Shown: one piece after another, positions 24,323-31,983 of the stretch
How the letters are laid out: every line of letters starts with the position of its first letter
How positions within the stretch are numbered: position 1 is the stretch's first letter
Made by a program: the position numbers and the translations under genes
Notes under the pieces: generated by a model
The model's database searches: none
What the model saw: only the letters and a program-made list of their open reading frames with translations
What the model was told of the DNA's origin: nothing
Assembly: GCA_002067405.1 (NCBI GenBank)
Contig: MVRP01000030.1
Coordinates: 1-32,094, forward strand
Reading direction: 5' to 3'
DNA from: Syntrophorhabdaceae bacterium PtaU1.Bin034
GTDB taxonomy: Bacteria; Desulfobacterota_G; Syntrophorhabdia; Syntrophorhabdales; WCHB1-27
DNA: 32,094 nucleotides

Positions 24323-25336
24323 ATGATCAAGATTTCAGGACTCGGAAAGGTCTATCAAAGCGCCGGAGGCGATGTCACTGCCCTGGAGAACCTGGATCTG
24401 GAGGTTGACCGGGGTGACATTTTCGGCGTTATCGGTTTGAGCGGCGCGGGAAAGAGCACGCTCATCCGCTGCATCAATCTGCTCGAACGACCTACATCGG
24501 GCAGTATCGAGATCGACGGAAAGGACGTTACCCACTATCAGGGGGCGGCGCTGAGAAAGCTAAGAAGCTCCCTCGGAATGATCTTTCAGCATTTCAATCT
24601 GCTAATGCAAAGAACGGTGCGGCAGAATGTGGCATTTCCCCTGGAAATCGGATCGCTCCCGAGGAGGGAGATCGACGCCAGGGTGAATGAGCTTCTTGAG
24701 GTGGTTGGGCTGTCCGAGAAGGCAGACGCCTACCCGGCACAGCTCAGCGGAGGGCAAAAGCAACGGGTGGCGATTGCCCGCGCTCTGGCAAACCGTCCGA
24801 AAGTCCTTTTGTGCGACGAAGCGACTTCGGCGCTCGATCCCCTGACGACGAAATCCATCCTGGGATTGCTGAAGGATATCAATCAGAAATTCGGGCTGAC
24901 CATCGTGCTCATTACCCACGAAATGGCGGTCGTAAGAGAGATCTGCAATCGCGTTGCCGTAATAGACAGCAATCACATCGTAGAGACAGGACCGGTCATC
25001 GATGTCATTGCCCATTCACAAAGCGAATCAGCCAGGAAGCTGTTCGGGCGTTCGAACAAGACGATCCCGTATAGCAGGCTGACGGGGGACAGTGGAGACT
25101 ATTGTGTACGCACTGACATCACCCTTACCGGTGATGCTGCCCTGAAACCTATTATTTCGACGATCGCCCGCCGGTTCGACGTGGATGTGAACATTCTGCT
25201 CGGGAACGTCGATTTCATTCAGGGAGCCCCCCTGGGGGAACTGGTGGTCGAGCTTTCGGGCAGCAAGGCCGCGGTAGAGGGCGCCCTCCATTACATAGAG
25301 GATCTCCATTTGAAGTGCGAGGTGCTGGACCAATGA
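24323..25336 (+). CDS. metN: Methionine ABC transporter ATP-binding protein MetN
   Basis: A 337-residue ATPase. Walker A is G-L-S-G-A-G-K-S-T (38-46), the signature is Q-L-S-G-G-Q-K-Q-R, Walker B is V-L-L-C-D-E-A-T-S-A-L-D, and the H-loop is I-T-H-E-M. The last 75 or so residues form a NIL domain (methionine-sensing regulatory domain) ending I-E-D-L-H-L-K-C-E-V-L. The start at M24323 matches the usual MetN N-terminus (MIKxSxLxKVY); earlier ATGs at 24284 and 24302 are in frame. The stop overlaps metI as ATGA. It energises uptake of methionine with MetI and MetQ. Confidence 0.94.
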   Translation: MIKISGLGKVYQSAGGDVTALENLDLEVDRGDIFGVIGLSGAGKSTLIRCINLLERPTSGSIEIDGKDVTHYQGAALRKLRSSLGMIFQHFNLLMQRTVRQNVAFPLEIGSLPRREIDARVNELLEVVGLSEKADAYPAQLSGGQKQRVAIARALANRPKVLLCDEATSALDPLTTKSILGLLKDINQKFGLTIVLITHEMAVVREICNRVAVIDSNHIVETGPVIDVIAHSQSESARKLFGRSNKTIPYSRLTGDSGDYCVRTDITLTGDAALKPIISTIARRFDVDVNILLGNVDFIQGAPLGELVVELSGSKAAVEGALHYIEDLHLKCEVLDQ

Positions 25337-26007
25337 TCGATGTCGCTAAGGTCGTGGAGTATTGCGACCTTCTCGGAAGCGGAACATTGGTCACGCTCTA
25401 CATGACCTTCCTCTCTACCTTCCTTGCCTATTTGTTCGGTATGCCCCTCGGGATCATCCTTGTCATCACGGACAGGCAACATGTCCTTCCCCGCCACCGG
25501 CTGAATTCGGTTTTGGGCGGGATTGTCAACGTGATGCGGTCAATACCGTTCATCATCCTGCTCATTGCGGTCATACCGTTCACAAGGCTGGTTGTCGGTA
25601 CGAGCATCGGTCCGAGCGCCTCGGTGGTGCCCCTTGCTATCGGTGCCATCCCCTTTGTGGCGAGGATGGTCGAGGCTTCGGTGAAAGAAGTCGACAAGGG
25701 GCTAATCGAAGCTGCGTTAGCCATGGGGGCATCACCGTGGCAGATCATCAGCAAGGTTATGGTCCCGGAGGCGACGCCGTCCCTGATCCTGGGGGTCTCG
25801 ATCACGATCATCACGCTTATCGGCTATTCGGCAATGGCGGGTGTGGTGGGCGGCGGCGGTCTGGGAGACATTGCCATACGGTATGGCTATTACAGATATC
25901 AGGAAGACCTGATGTTCCTGACGATAATCCTGCTGATCATCATCGTTCAGATGGTCCAGTCTGCAGGCAATTACCTGTCGCGAAGAATCGACAAAAGACA
26001 AAAATAG
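25333..26007 (+). CDS. metI: Methionine ABC transporter permease MetI
   Basis: A 224-residue permease with about five transmembrane helices. It has the MetI-typical N-terminus with T-L-x-M-T-F-L-S-T-F, the V-M-R-S-I-P-F-I-I-L-L segment and the EAA loop E-A-A-L-A-M-G-A-S-P-W-Q-I-I. The ending G-G-G-G-L-G-D-I-A-I-R-Y-G-Y-Y-R-Y is characteristic of this family. The ATG overlaps the metN stop by four bases. It forms the membrane channel of the MetNIQ importer. Confidence 0.95.
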   Translation: MIDVAKVVEYCDLLGSGTLVTLYMTFLSTFLAYLFGMPLGIILVITDRQHVLPRHRLNSVLGGIVNVMRSIPFIILLIAVIPFTRLVVGTSIGPSASVVPLAIGAIPFVARMVEASVKEVDKGLIEAALAMGASPWQIISKVMVPEATPSLILGVSITIITLIGYSAMAGVVGGGGLGDIAIRYGYYRYQEDLMFLTIILLIIIVQMVQSAGNYLSRRIDKRQK

Positions 26008-26023
26008 GAGAATAGGAGAGGAA

Positions 26024-26902
26024 ATGACGATCATGAACGGAAAAAGAACATTCATTGTCCTGTTGGCGCTTCCGCTGGCGGCCTTCATCGGTCTTTCGGC
26101 ATGCGGAAACAATTCCGGCAAAGAGCCGTCGCAAGGGGCGAGCAGTCCATCGACAGCAGAACCGGCAAAGCTTAAGGTCTTAAAGATCGGTGCAACGCCG
26201 GCGCCCCACGCAGAAATACTGAAATTCGTTGTCGGCAAGCTGAAGGAGAAGGGGATTGATCTTCAGATAAAAGAGTTCACGGATTACGTCCTTCCCAACA
26301 CCGCCCTGCAAAACAAGGAGCTCGATGCCAACTATTTCCAGCACGTGCCTTACCTGGAAGATTTCAACAAGAAGAACAACACCCAGTTAAGCCCGGTAGT
26401 AGCAGTGCACTTTGAGCCGCTGGGGTTATATCCGGGCAGAACCAAATCGCTGGACGCGCTAAAGAAAGGCGATATAATCGCAGTCCCGAACGATACGACC
26501 AACGAGGCCAGGGCGTTATTGCTCCTCGAATCGGCCGGGCTCATAAAGGTTAAGGCAGACGCGGGCCTGAAGGCCACCATAAAGGACATTACGGATAATC
26601 CAAAAAAACTGGTCATAAAGGAGCTGGAAGCAGCCCAGATCGCGCGATCCCTTCCCGACGTGAACCTGGCGGTGATTAACGGCAACTATGCCATAGAAGC
26701 CAAACTGAGTGCGGCAAAAGACGCGCTGAGTTCGGAGAGCAAAGACTCCCTGGCCGCAAAAACGTTCGCCAATGTCATTGTGGTGAAAAGCGGCGACGAG
26801 AATAGGGAAGATATCAAAGTGCTTAAAGAGGCAATCACGACCAAAGAAGTAAGGGATTTCATAGATCAAAAGTATCAGGGAGCGGTTGTGCCGGCATTTT
26901 GA
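26024..26902 (+). CDS. metQ: Methionine-binding lipoprotein MetQ
   Basis: A 292-residue substrate-binding lipoprotein. The signal ends in a lipobox L-S-A-C27, followed by a Ser/Pro/Gly-rich linker, then V-L-K-I-G-A-T-P-A-P-H-A-E-I-L, the standard NlpA/MetQ start. Later blocks include L-D-A-N-Y-F-Q-H-V-P-Y-L, P-N-D-T-T-N-E-A-R-A-L and A-V-I-N-G-N-Y-A-I-E-A. AGGAG lies about five bases before the ATG. It captures methionine (often both enantiomers in this family) for MetNI. It follows metI by 16 bases. Confidence 0.95.
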   Translation: MTIMNGKRTFIVLLALPLAAFIGLSACGNNSGKEPSQGASSPSTAEPAKLKVLKIGATPAPHAEILKFVVGKLKEKGIDLQIKEFTDYVLPNTALQNKELDANYFQHVPYLEDFNKKNNTQLSPVVAVHFEPLGLYPGRTKSLDALKKGDIIAVPNDTTNEARALLLLESAGLIKVKADAGLKATIKDITDNPKKLVIKELEAAQIARSLPDVNLAVINGNYAIEAKLSAAKDALSSESKDSLAAKTFANVIVVKSGDENREDIKVLKEAITTKEVRDFIDQKYQGAVVPAF

Positions 26903-26941
26903 GAACCGGCCGGGAATCGGCGCGGGAAGGAGATGGGAACC

Positions 26942-27292
26942 ATGATCGAAGAATGGATCAACCAGATGAAGCAAGGCCTGGACCCCGGGGAGTTGGGCAT
27001 GATCCTCGTGCATAACGGCATAGTACGGGCAACCTCGAAGAAAGGAGAGCCGGTACAGGGGATGAGGCTCTCCTATGACGAAGAGAAACTGGAACGGGTG
27101 ATCAGCGAGCACCGCGAGAAGGACGGCATCGCCGGCATCCGTGTGTGGATCAACCGCGGAGAACTGAAGGTCGGGGACGATATTATGGTTGTTCTGGTAG
27201 CAGGGAGATTCAGGACCGATGTGCTCCCGGCTTTCGAATCGCTCGTGCGCCGGATAAAAAGCGAGGTCGTCGCTGAGCAGGAGAGGGTGTAG
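26942..27292 (+). CDS. MoaE-like molybdopterin synthase-related protein
   Basis: A 116-residue protein resembling MoaE, the large subunit of molybdopterin synthase: G-M-I-L-V-H-N-G-I-V-R, then I-R-V-W-I-N-R-G-E-L-K-V-G-D-D-I-M-V-V-L-V-A-G and R-T-D-V-L-P-A-F-E-S-L-V-R-R-I-K. It is shorter than typical MoaE (about 150), and the N-terminal half has K-K-G-E-P-V where MoaE has its R-x-x-N-x-G region, so activity is doubtful. ATG 26942 is preferred because GGAAGGAG then sits at a proper distance; 26933 is also open. It trails metQ by 39 bases without an obvious promoter. No MoaD, MoaA or MoeA neighbour is present, though the ThiS-like carrier elsewhere in the window is a distant MoaD relative. Confidence 0.7.
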   Translation: MIEEWINQMKQGLDPGELGMILVHNGIVRATSKKGEPVQGMRLSYDEEKLERVISEHREKDGIAGIRVWINRGELKVGDDIMVVLVAGRFRTDVLPAFESLVRRIKSEVVAEQERV

Positions 27293-27378
27293 CGTCTTCT
27301 GACCGGCGAATAGTTACGGTGCGGGCGATAGCTGCGGCCCCGGGACGCAGCAGAGCGGATGAGCTGAACCGGCCTATG

Positions 27379-27843
27379 CTATGGAACGAAACCGGCCGGG
27401 AAGCACTGGCCGGAGCCGCGGAAGGCATTCGCTATCTTTCCTTCCGGATCTATGAGAAAACCGGCAGGATGGATACTCGACCCCTCGTCGTCGTGCACGG
27501 CCCATGTTCCGCCGTTGCTCCGCGCGGCGTCCACCCCGTAAGCTACAGGAAAGGAGATCTTGAGATCCCACATGGTCTTCATCACCTGCTCGCGGTCATC
27601 GCCGCACGCAGCAAGAACTCTCACATTTCCGTTCCGTCCCTCACGAATCATTTTCTGAAAATCAACCAACTGCTGGCAGCATACAGGACACGAACTGCTG
27701 CAGTAAAAAAGAAGAAAACTCCATTTTCCGCCTGATCGGCCGGGAAACAGAATCTTCAGGACCCTTTTGCCTATCACAAGGTCTAAATCAAGGTCGGGAA
27801 ACGGGTTGCCCGGGACCAATATCGCATCACCTTGGACTCTCAC
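27379..27843 (-). CDS. AhpC/TSA-type peroxiredoxin-like protein
   Basis: A 154-residue thioredoxin-fold protein. The redox region is F-L-L-F-Y-C48-S-S-S-C52-P-V-C55-C56-Q-Q-L, with a CPVC pair in the thioredoxin position and an additional Cys before and after it. Downstream are V-R-V-L-A-A-C-G-D-D, I-S-F-P-V-A-Y-G-V-D-A and P-A-G-F-L-I-D-P-E-G-K-I, all typical of AhpC/TSA proteins. The start is GTG with AGGAGG six bases upstream. It sits behind a sigma-54 promoter and next to an NtrC-type regulator, which suggests induction by that system. It converges on the MoaE-like gene. Peroxidase versus thiol-oxidoreductase function is not decided. Confidence 0.82.
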   Translation of the reverse strand: MRVQGDAILVPGNPFPDLDLDLVIGKRVLKILFPGRSGGKWSFLLFYCSSSCPVCCQQLVDFQKMIREGRNGNVRVLAACGDDREQVMKTMWDLKISFPVAYGVDAARSNGGTWAVHDDEGSSIHPAGFLIDPEGKIANAFRGSGQCFPAGFVP

Positions 27844-27925
27844 GTCGCACCTCCTGTCTTGTTCATCGGGTTCGCGAACCCCCTCTTCGCCAGAGACGTC
27901 TTCGGACCCTTGGAGGGATATTTAT

Positions 27926-27941
27926 TACAAAATCCTTGCCA
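27926..27941 (-). promoter_or_regulatory. Sigma-54 promoter of the peroxiredoxin gene
   Basis: The minus strand reads TGGCAAGGATTTTGTA. It matches the -24/-12 consensus (TGGCAc-g-N4-TTGc) with correct spacing, except GT for GC at -12. The start site would be near 27915, about 70 bases before the GTG. Confidence 0.65.
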
Positions 27942-28005
27942 CCGGGTAGCGATGCTTATTTATTGACCGATTGGTGCGAGCGAAGCGCATCGGGAAAGCA
28001 CGGCC

Positions 28006-28032
28006 GGGGAATTATGCCCCAGCCATGTGGCA
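28006..28032 (-). promoter_or_regulatory. Upstream activator element of the peroxiredoxin promoter
   Basis: A 27-base element on the minus strand containing TGCCACATG and GGGGCATAATTCCCC. It is centred about 104 bases upstream of the predicted start. It closely matches an element upstream of the second sigma-54 promoter at 31162-31187, as expected for binding sites of an NtrC-type activator. Confidence 0.6.
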
Positions 28033-28033
28033 G

Positions 28034-28065
28034 AAAACCCCAATCTCAGGGAGGAGGGATTGGGG
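28034..28065 (-). terminator. Rho-independent terminator after the response regulator gene
   Basis: On the minus strand CCCCAATC, a 12-base loop, GATTGGGG, then TTTT. The stem of eight perfect pairs begins six bases beyond the regulator's stop codon. It separates the kinase/regulator transcript from the peroxiredoxin promoter. Confidence 0.75.
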
Positions 28066-28070
28066 AGAGT

Positions 28071-29420
28071 CTAAATCTCTTCGAGTTTCCGGTACAGGGT
28101 TTTTCGATCGAGACCCAGTATTTCTGCCGCCCTTGATTTGTTCCCTGCGACCTCGATAAGGACCCTGCGGATATACTCCTTCTCCAGCTGATCCACGGTG
28201 TATTTCTCGCGCAGGCCTTTCTCGACAAGGTTATCGTCCTCCTCCCGGGTCATGGTGGGAGGAAGGTCCTCCAGCAGAATCACCTCTTGCCTGCACAGGG
28301 CAATGGCCCGCTGTATGATGTTCTCCAGCTCCCGCACATTTCCGGGCCAGGGGTAGCACACCAGTATTTTCAACGCCTCTTCGGAAACGCCAGTGATCCT
28401 CTTTTTCGATTCCTCGCCCGATTTGCTGAGAAAGTGGCGGACGAGAAGAGGGATATCCTCTTTCCGCTCCCGAAGGGGCGGGAGCTCGATATCGATAACC
28501 TTCAGCCTGTAGTAGAGATCTTCCCGGAAGTGGCCCTGGCTGATCGCTTCGCTTATATTCCGGTTCGACGACGCGATGAACCTCACGTCAATGGGATAGG
28601 GGTTCGTATCCCCCAGAGGTCTCACTTCCCTCTCTTCGATCACCCGGAGCAGCTTCGCCTGCAGCACCGGTGCCATCTCGGTGATTTCATCGAGGAAAAT
28701 GGTCCCTGTTGCAGCCTCGAAAAGCAATCCTCTCTTATCTGTCTTTGCGTCGGTGAAGGCCCCTTTTTTGTAGCCGAACAGCTCGCTCTCAAGAAGCGTT
28801 TCGGGTATGGCGGCACAATTGACGGGAACGAAAGGCCCCGATCTTCTATGACCCGAGTAATGTATGGCTTTTGCCACCAATTCCTTGCCTGTTCCGCTCT
28901 CTCCGGTTATCAGGACATTGTGCGAGCTGTCGCTGATCCGTTCAACAAGATCGTAGATTTTTTGCATTGACGGGCTCTTGCCCACAAGGCGGTGGAAGTG
29001 GTATCTCGATTCCACCTCCTTTTTCAGCCGCACAACCTCCTTTTTCAGCAGACGATTCTCCAGGGCTTTCCGGACAGTCAGCAGAATCGTATCCGTTTGA
29101 AAGGGTTTGGTGATGTAGTCGTAAGCGCCCATCTTCATGGCCTTGATGGCAGATTCGACTGTTCCAAAGGCGGTTATGATGATCACCGGGGTCGCGGGGG
29201 CCGCTTTCTTTGCTTCGGTAAGGACATCCAGTCCTTTCAAGCCTTTCATTTTCAGGTCGGTGATGACCACATCAAACTCTTCTCTCCTCAGGACCTTGCA
29301 CGCTTCAAGGCTATCGCTCAGGGCCGAGACGTCCATCCCTTCCCCTTTCAGGACGTCGGAGAGAAATTCGCACATGTCAACATCATCATCAATTACAAGA
29401 ATCCTATGAACTTCGTCCAT
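28071..29420 (-). CDS. Sigma-54-dependent NtrC-family response regulator
   Basis: A 449-residue three-domain activator. The receiver domain (about 1-120) has acidic D11/D12, phospho-acceptor D55 in V-I-T-D-L-K-M and K105 in I-T-K-P-F. The AAA+ domain (about 145-380) has Walker A G-E-S-G-T-G-K-E (173-180), the sigma-54 contact loop G-A-F-T-D-A (220-225; the classical form is GAFTGA), and Walker B I-F-L-D-E. The Fis-type helix-turn-helix ends the protein (N-K-S-R-A-A-E-I-L-G-L-D-R-K-T-L-Y). The ATG shares one base with the kinase stop. A terminator follows. Likely targets are the two sigma-54 promoters flanking this two-gene unit. Confidence 0.95.
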   Translation of the reverse strand: MDEVHRILVIDDDVDMCEFLSDVLKGEGMDVSALSDSLEACKVLRREEFDVVITDLKMKGLKGLDVLTEAKKAAPATPVIIITAFGTVESAIKAMKMGAYDYITKPFQTDTILLTVRKALENRLLKKEVVRLKKEVESRYHFHRLVGKSPSMQKIYDLVERISDSSHNVLITGESGTGKELVAKAIHYSGHRRSGPFVPVNCAAIPETLLESELFGYKKGAFTDAKTDKRGLLFEAATGTIFLDEITEMAPVLQAKLLRVIEEREVRPLGDTNPYPIDVRFIASSNRNISEAISQGHFREDLYYRLKVIDIELPPLRERKEDIPLLVRHFLSKSGEESKKRITGVSEEALKILVCYPWPGNVRELENIIQRAIALCRQEVILLEDLPPTMTREEDDNLVEKGLREKYTVDQLEKEYIRRVLIEVAGNKSRAAEILGLDRKTLYRKLEEI

Positions 29421-30901
29421 TAATCACCCCCACCTCTCACCACATTAAGATAGACCCTGAACTTCGAGCCTTTTCCTGCCTCGCTCTCGACGTCGATCCA
29501 TCCCTCATGGTCTTCAATAATGCCTTCGGCAACCATCAAGCCCAATCCTGTCCCCATCTTCTTGGTCGTGTAAAAAGGTCTGAAAATGTTCTGAATAACT
29601 TCCTTTTCCATTCCCACGCCCGTATCCTCCACGCAAACCTCCAGGTATTGTCGCCGGTCTTCGGAAGAGCCGGTCTTCGCAATATCTTTTATCGAAGTAC
29701 GGAGACAAAGCGTTCCCCCTTCGGGCATGGCCTGGAGCGCATTGAGAATGAGGTTCAAGAACACCTGCTGGAGTTGATCTGGGTCGGCTGCAACGGCCGG
29801 CACGTTTTTTTCGAAATCCGTCACTACCCTCAGCTCCTGTTTCTCCATTTGATGATCGAGGAGATCAAGGGTCCCTTTCAGCAGGGTGTTGATATTCAAG
29901 TGCTGCTGCTCGGGCTTCTCTTTTCTCACGAAGCCGAGGAGTTGTTGAATCGTCCTCGTAATTTTTTCAATCTGGTTGCCGATAATATCGAGATTTTTCT
30001 CGACTGTTGCCGTATCCCCAACCCGTTTCTTGATCAATTCGGTCCGTCCCAAAATGATATTGAGGGGGGTACCGATCTCGTGGGCCAGCTCGGATGCCAG
30101 TTGGCCGACCGTCGCCAGCTTCTCGGACTGCCGGAGACCCCGCTCCAGTTCCAGCCGGACCTCCGCTTCCCGGATAATGCTTTCGTGGGCAGTTTTCAGA
30201 TCGGCCGCCATTTGGTTGAACGAGCGTGCCAGCTCGGACAGCTCATCCTTTCCTTTCAGGTTGATCCGGGTATCCAGATCGCCCTTTGCCATGTCCCTTA
30301 TCCCCTCCATCAACCTCGAGATGGGCTGGCTGATCCATTTCCTTGTGCCCCACAGGACCAGTGTGACAGTCCCTCCTATCAATACGGATAAGGTGATGAA
30401 GATGCTCCATTTCGCGCTTTCCATCTCCTTCTGCGCATAAGAAGTGTGCTGAAGAATGGAGACGCCGCCTATGGTTTTGCCTTTCTTGTTCTTGAGGGGG
30501 AACGTATAAGAGAAGAGCTGCTCTCCCTTGTAGACGGCAAATTCCTCCCGGGGAACGTCCTCGCGTATCGTTTTTTCTATCGACTTCACGTAAGGATTCA
30601 CGTCTTCTTTGAGGGAGTTCGAAAAGTAGAGAAGGTTTTGCCCGGGGTAGTAGACGACAACACCCACCGTTCTTTCGTAGTCACTCACGGCATCGACCAG
30701 ACTCTGGATGTAGTCAGGCTGGAAAGGCAGGGGGATCTTCTCCAGGGATAGCTTCAGGGTTCGACCGATGCTTACCACCTCTACCTTCATCTTTCGCAGA
30801 AGCATGTCCTGGCGGGACAGGATATGGAGATATCCGTATCCCGAGAGCACAAGGATGATGATAAGAGAGAGATAAAGGGTGAGCTTGCTACCAAGCTTCA
30901 A
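29420..30901 (-). CDS. Membrane sensor histidine kinase
   Basis: A 493-residue kinase. A transmembrane helix at about 7-29, an extracytoplasmic sensor of about 135 residues, and a second helix at about 167-186 are followed by a HAMP domain (I-S-Q-P-I-S-R-L...L-A-R-S-F-N-Q-M). The dimerisation domain has phospho-acceptor H274 in E-L-A-H-E-I-G-T-P-L-N. The ATPase has N-L-I-L-N-A-L-Q-A-M (N box), E-D-T-G-V-G-M (G1), F-Y-T-T-K-K (F box) and G-T-G-L-G-L (G2). The start is a TTG with AGG seven bases upstream; the next Met would delete the first helix. The periplasmic domain has no assigned ligand. It is co-transcribed with the response regulator by a TAATG overlap. Confidence 0.94.
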   Translation of the reverse strand: MKLGSKLTLYLSLIIILVLSGYGYLHILSRQDMLLRKMKVEVVSIGRTLKLSLEKIPLPFQPDYIQSLVDAVSDYERTVGVVVYYPGQNLLYFSNSLKEDVNPYVKSIEKTIREDVPREEFAVYKGEQLFSYTFPLKNKKGKTIGGVSILQHTSYAQKEMESAKWSIFITLSVLIGGTVTLVLWGTRKWISQPISRLMEGIRDMAKGDLDTRINLKGKDELSELARSFNQMAADLKTAHESIIREAEVRLELERGLRQSEKLATVGQLASELAHEIGTPLNIILGRTELIKKRVGDTATVEKNLDIIGNQIEKITRTIQQLLGFVRKEKPEQQHLNINTLLKGTLDLLDHQMEKQELRVVTDFEKNVPAVAADPDQLQQVFLNLILNALQAMPEGGTLCLRTSIKDIAKTGSSEDRRQYLEVCVEDTGVGMEKEVIQNIFRPFYTTKKMGTGLGLMVAEGIIEDHEGWIDVESEAGKGSKFRVYLNVVRGGGD

Positions 30902-31161
30902 CGAAAAACCTGCCCCATCGGCTCAGAAGATTCATTTGGTCCTTTTCCCTTCTCTTTCCTTCACTCCGTGGTATTGACAAATTCGTCCGAATGCAACATT
31001 CGCGCCGCATCTTCCTCCGGGTGTGGATACCGGGAAACAGCCTACGTCCATCAGTCGGGAGAACCAAAGATTAATGATACACGTTTGGAAAAGCAGTATC
31101 AATCGGGGGTCCCGGACCTCCTTCTCCGGTTTCCGGAGGGCTGTCTTTCTTTGCCCCATTG

Positions 31162-31187
31162 TGCCACATGCCGGGGCATTATTCCCC
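31162..31187 (+). promoter_or_regulatory. Upstream activator element of the lipoprotein promoter
   Basis: A 26-base element with TGCCACATG followed by GGGGCATTATTCCCC. It matches the element near the peroxiredoxin gene with one base less in the middle. It is centred about 116 bases upstream of the predicted start site. TGCCCC just upstream (31152-31157) adds an inverted partner for GGGGCA. Confidence 0.6.
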
Positions 31188-31264
31188 ATCGATCGTTTTT
31201 GCCGATCCTCTCCTGCATCGCCAGATTGACCCTGAAGTAGCGGCTCTTCCGCTTCCTGTCATGC

Positions 31265-31280
31265 TGGCAGGAAGTTTGCT
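31265..31280 (+). promoter_or_regulatory. Sigma-54 promoter of the lipoprotein gene
   Basis: TGGCAGGAAGTTTGCT matches the -24/-12 consensus with GG at 31266-31267 and GC at 31278-31279, the correct 10-base spacing. The start site would be near 31290, about 65 bases before the ATG. Confidence 0.75.
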
Positions 31281-31357
31281 ATCAACGATACATGAAACCG
31301 AATTAAGGAAACGGCGGATACGCCCGGTCAATTTTAACGAAGAAGAGGAGGAAGATC

Positions 31358-31894
31358 ATGCAGATCGCAAAAACTTTTGCTTTTTTGCCTTTAACGGCAG
31401 CCGTTCTGTTTGCAGTTTTGGGCTGCACTGCCGAGCAGAGAGTGGAGACCCCTGAGCAGGAGCAAATTGAAAAGAGCCTGGTTCCCGCGAAGGCCGAGGT
31501 GACGGGGCGGGATTTTTCTTTGAAGGTTACCGATCTTAAAGTGGCCATGACTGTCGATCCGGACTCAAAGGAAATCGTCGAAACGCCCAAACTCCATGGA
31601 AGCATCCACATAATCAACACATCGCAGAATATCCTTGATATTCAGGCGGTTAGTCTGGGATACATGGCCGCAGCCGGAAAACTGATTCCCTTCAGCTCCG
31701 GCGAGAAAATGTCCAAACTCGATTCTTCCTGGAAGCCTATCAAACCGGGTGAAGCCTTCGAGGGCTCCATAGATGCCGCGATCCCCCTGGCGGCGGTAAA
31801 GGAAAAAGCGCTTGGGAAGATAGAGGTAGAGGTAATCTACGTACCGTCTCCCGTGAAACGTGAAAATCTATCGTTGATTGAAAGAATCGAGTAA
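31358..31894 (+). CDS. Lipoprotein with a LEA/WHy-like beta domain
   Basis: A 178-residue lipoprotein. The signal ends in V-L-G-C23, a good lipobox, followed by a charged linker. The remaining part (about 45-165) has an alternating beta pattern (F-S-L-K-V-T-D-L-K-V-A-M, I-H-I-I-N-T-S-Q-N-I-L-D-I, G-S-I-D-A-A-I-P-L) resembling the LEA14/WHy-like domain found in envelope and stress proteins. That family assignment is by pattern only. AAGAGGAGGAAG precedes the ATG. It is driven by a sigma-54 promoter with an upstream activator site, so it is probably part of the regulon of the neighbouring two-component system. Its function is unknown. Confidence 0.8.
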   Translation: MQIAKTFAFLPLTAAVLFAVLGCTAEQRVETPEQEQIEKSLVPAKAEVTGRDFSLKVTDLKVAMTVDPDSKEIVETPKLHGSIHIINTSQNILDIQAVSLGYMAAAGKLIPFSSGEKMSKLDSSWKPIKPGEAFEGSIDAAIPLAAVKEKALGKIEVEVIYVPSPVKRENLSLIERIE

Positions 31895-31935
31895 TCCCCA
31901 CGATCTCCATTTTCCGTTGCGGAGCGCATGCTGAA

Positions 31936-31969
31936 GGGCGGGCCCCGGTAGGCACTTTCAACCCCGCCC
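31936..31969. terminator. GC-rich hairpin between lipoprotein and channel gene
   Basis: GGGCGGG (31936-31942) and CCCGCCC (31963-31969) form seven perfect GC pairs around a 20-base loop. There is no T run, and the next ATG is 14 bases on, so it may be an attenuating structure rather than a true terminator. Confidence 0.35.
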
Positions 31970-31983
31970 GATGAGGTACAATA

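Larger units (their letters stand above)
30902..31357. other. 456-base divergent intergenic region
   Basis: It separates the kinase gene (minus) from the lipoprotein gene (plus). It holds the upstream activator element (31162-31187) and a sigma-54 promoter (31265-31280) for the lipoprotein. An 85-codon minus-strand frame at 30932-31189 has no family features and no good start signal, so it is not called. No clear promoter for the kinase was found; a minus-strand TGGCAC around 31161-31166 has its GC partner one base too close. Confidence 0.5.

Noticed and set aside
29507..30391. Plus-strand frame of 294 codons opposite the histidine kinase
   Set aside because: Antisense shadow of the HAMP/HisKA/ATPase coding sequence.
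30932..31189. 85-codon minus-strand frame upstream of the histidine kinase
   Set aside because: It covers the upstream activator element, lacks a good start signal and shows no family features.
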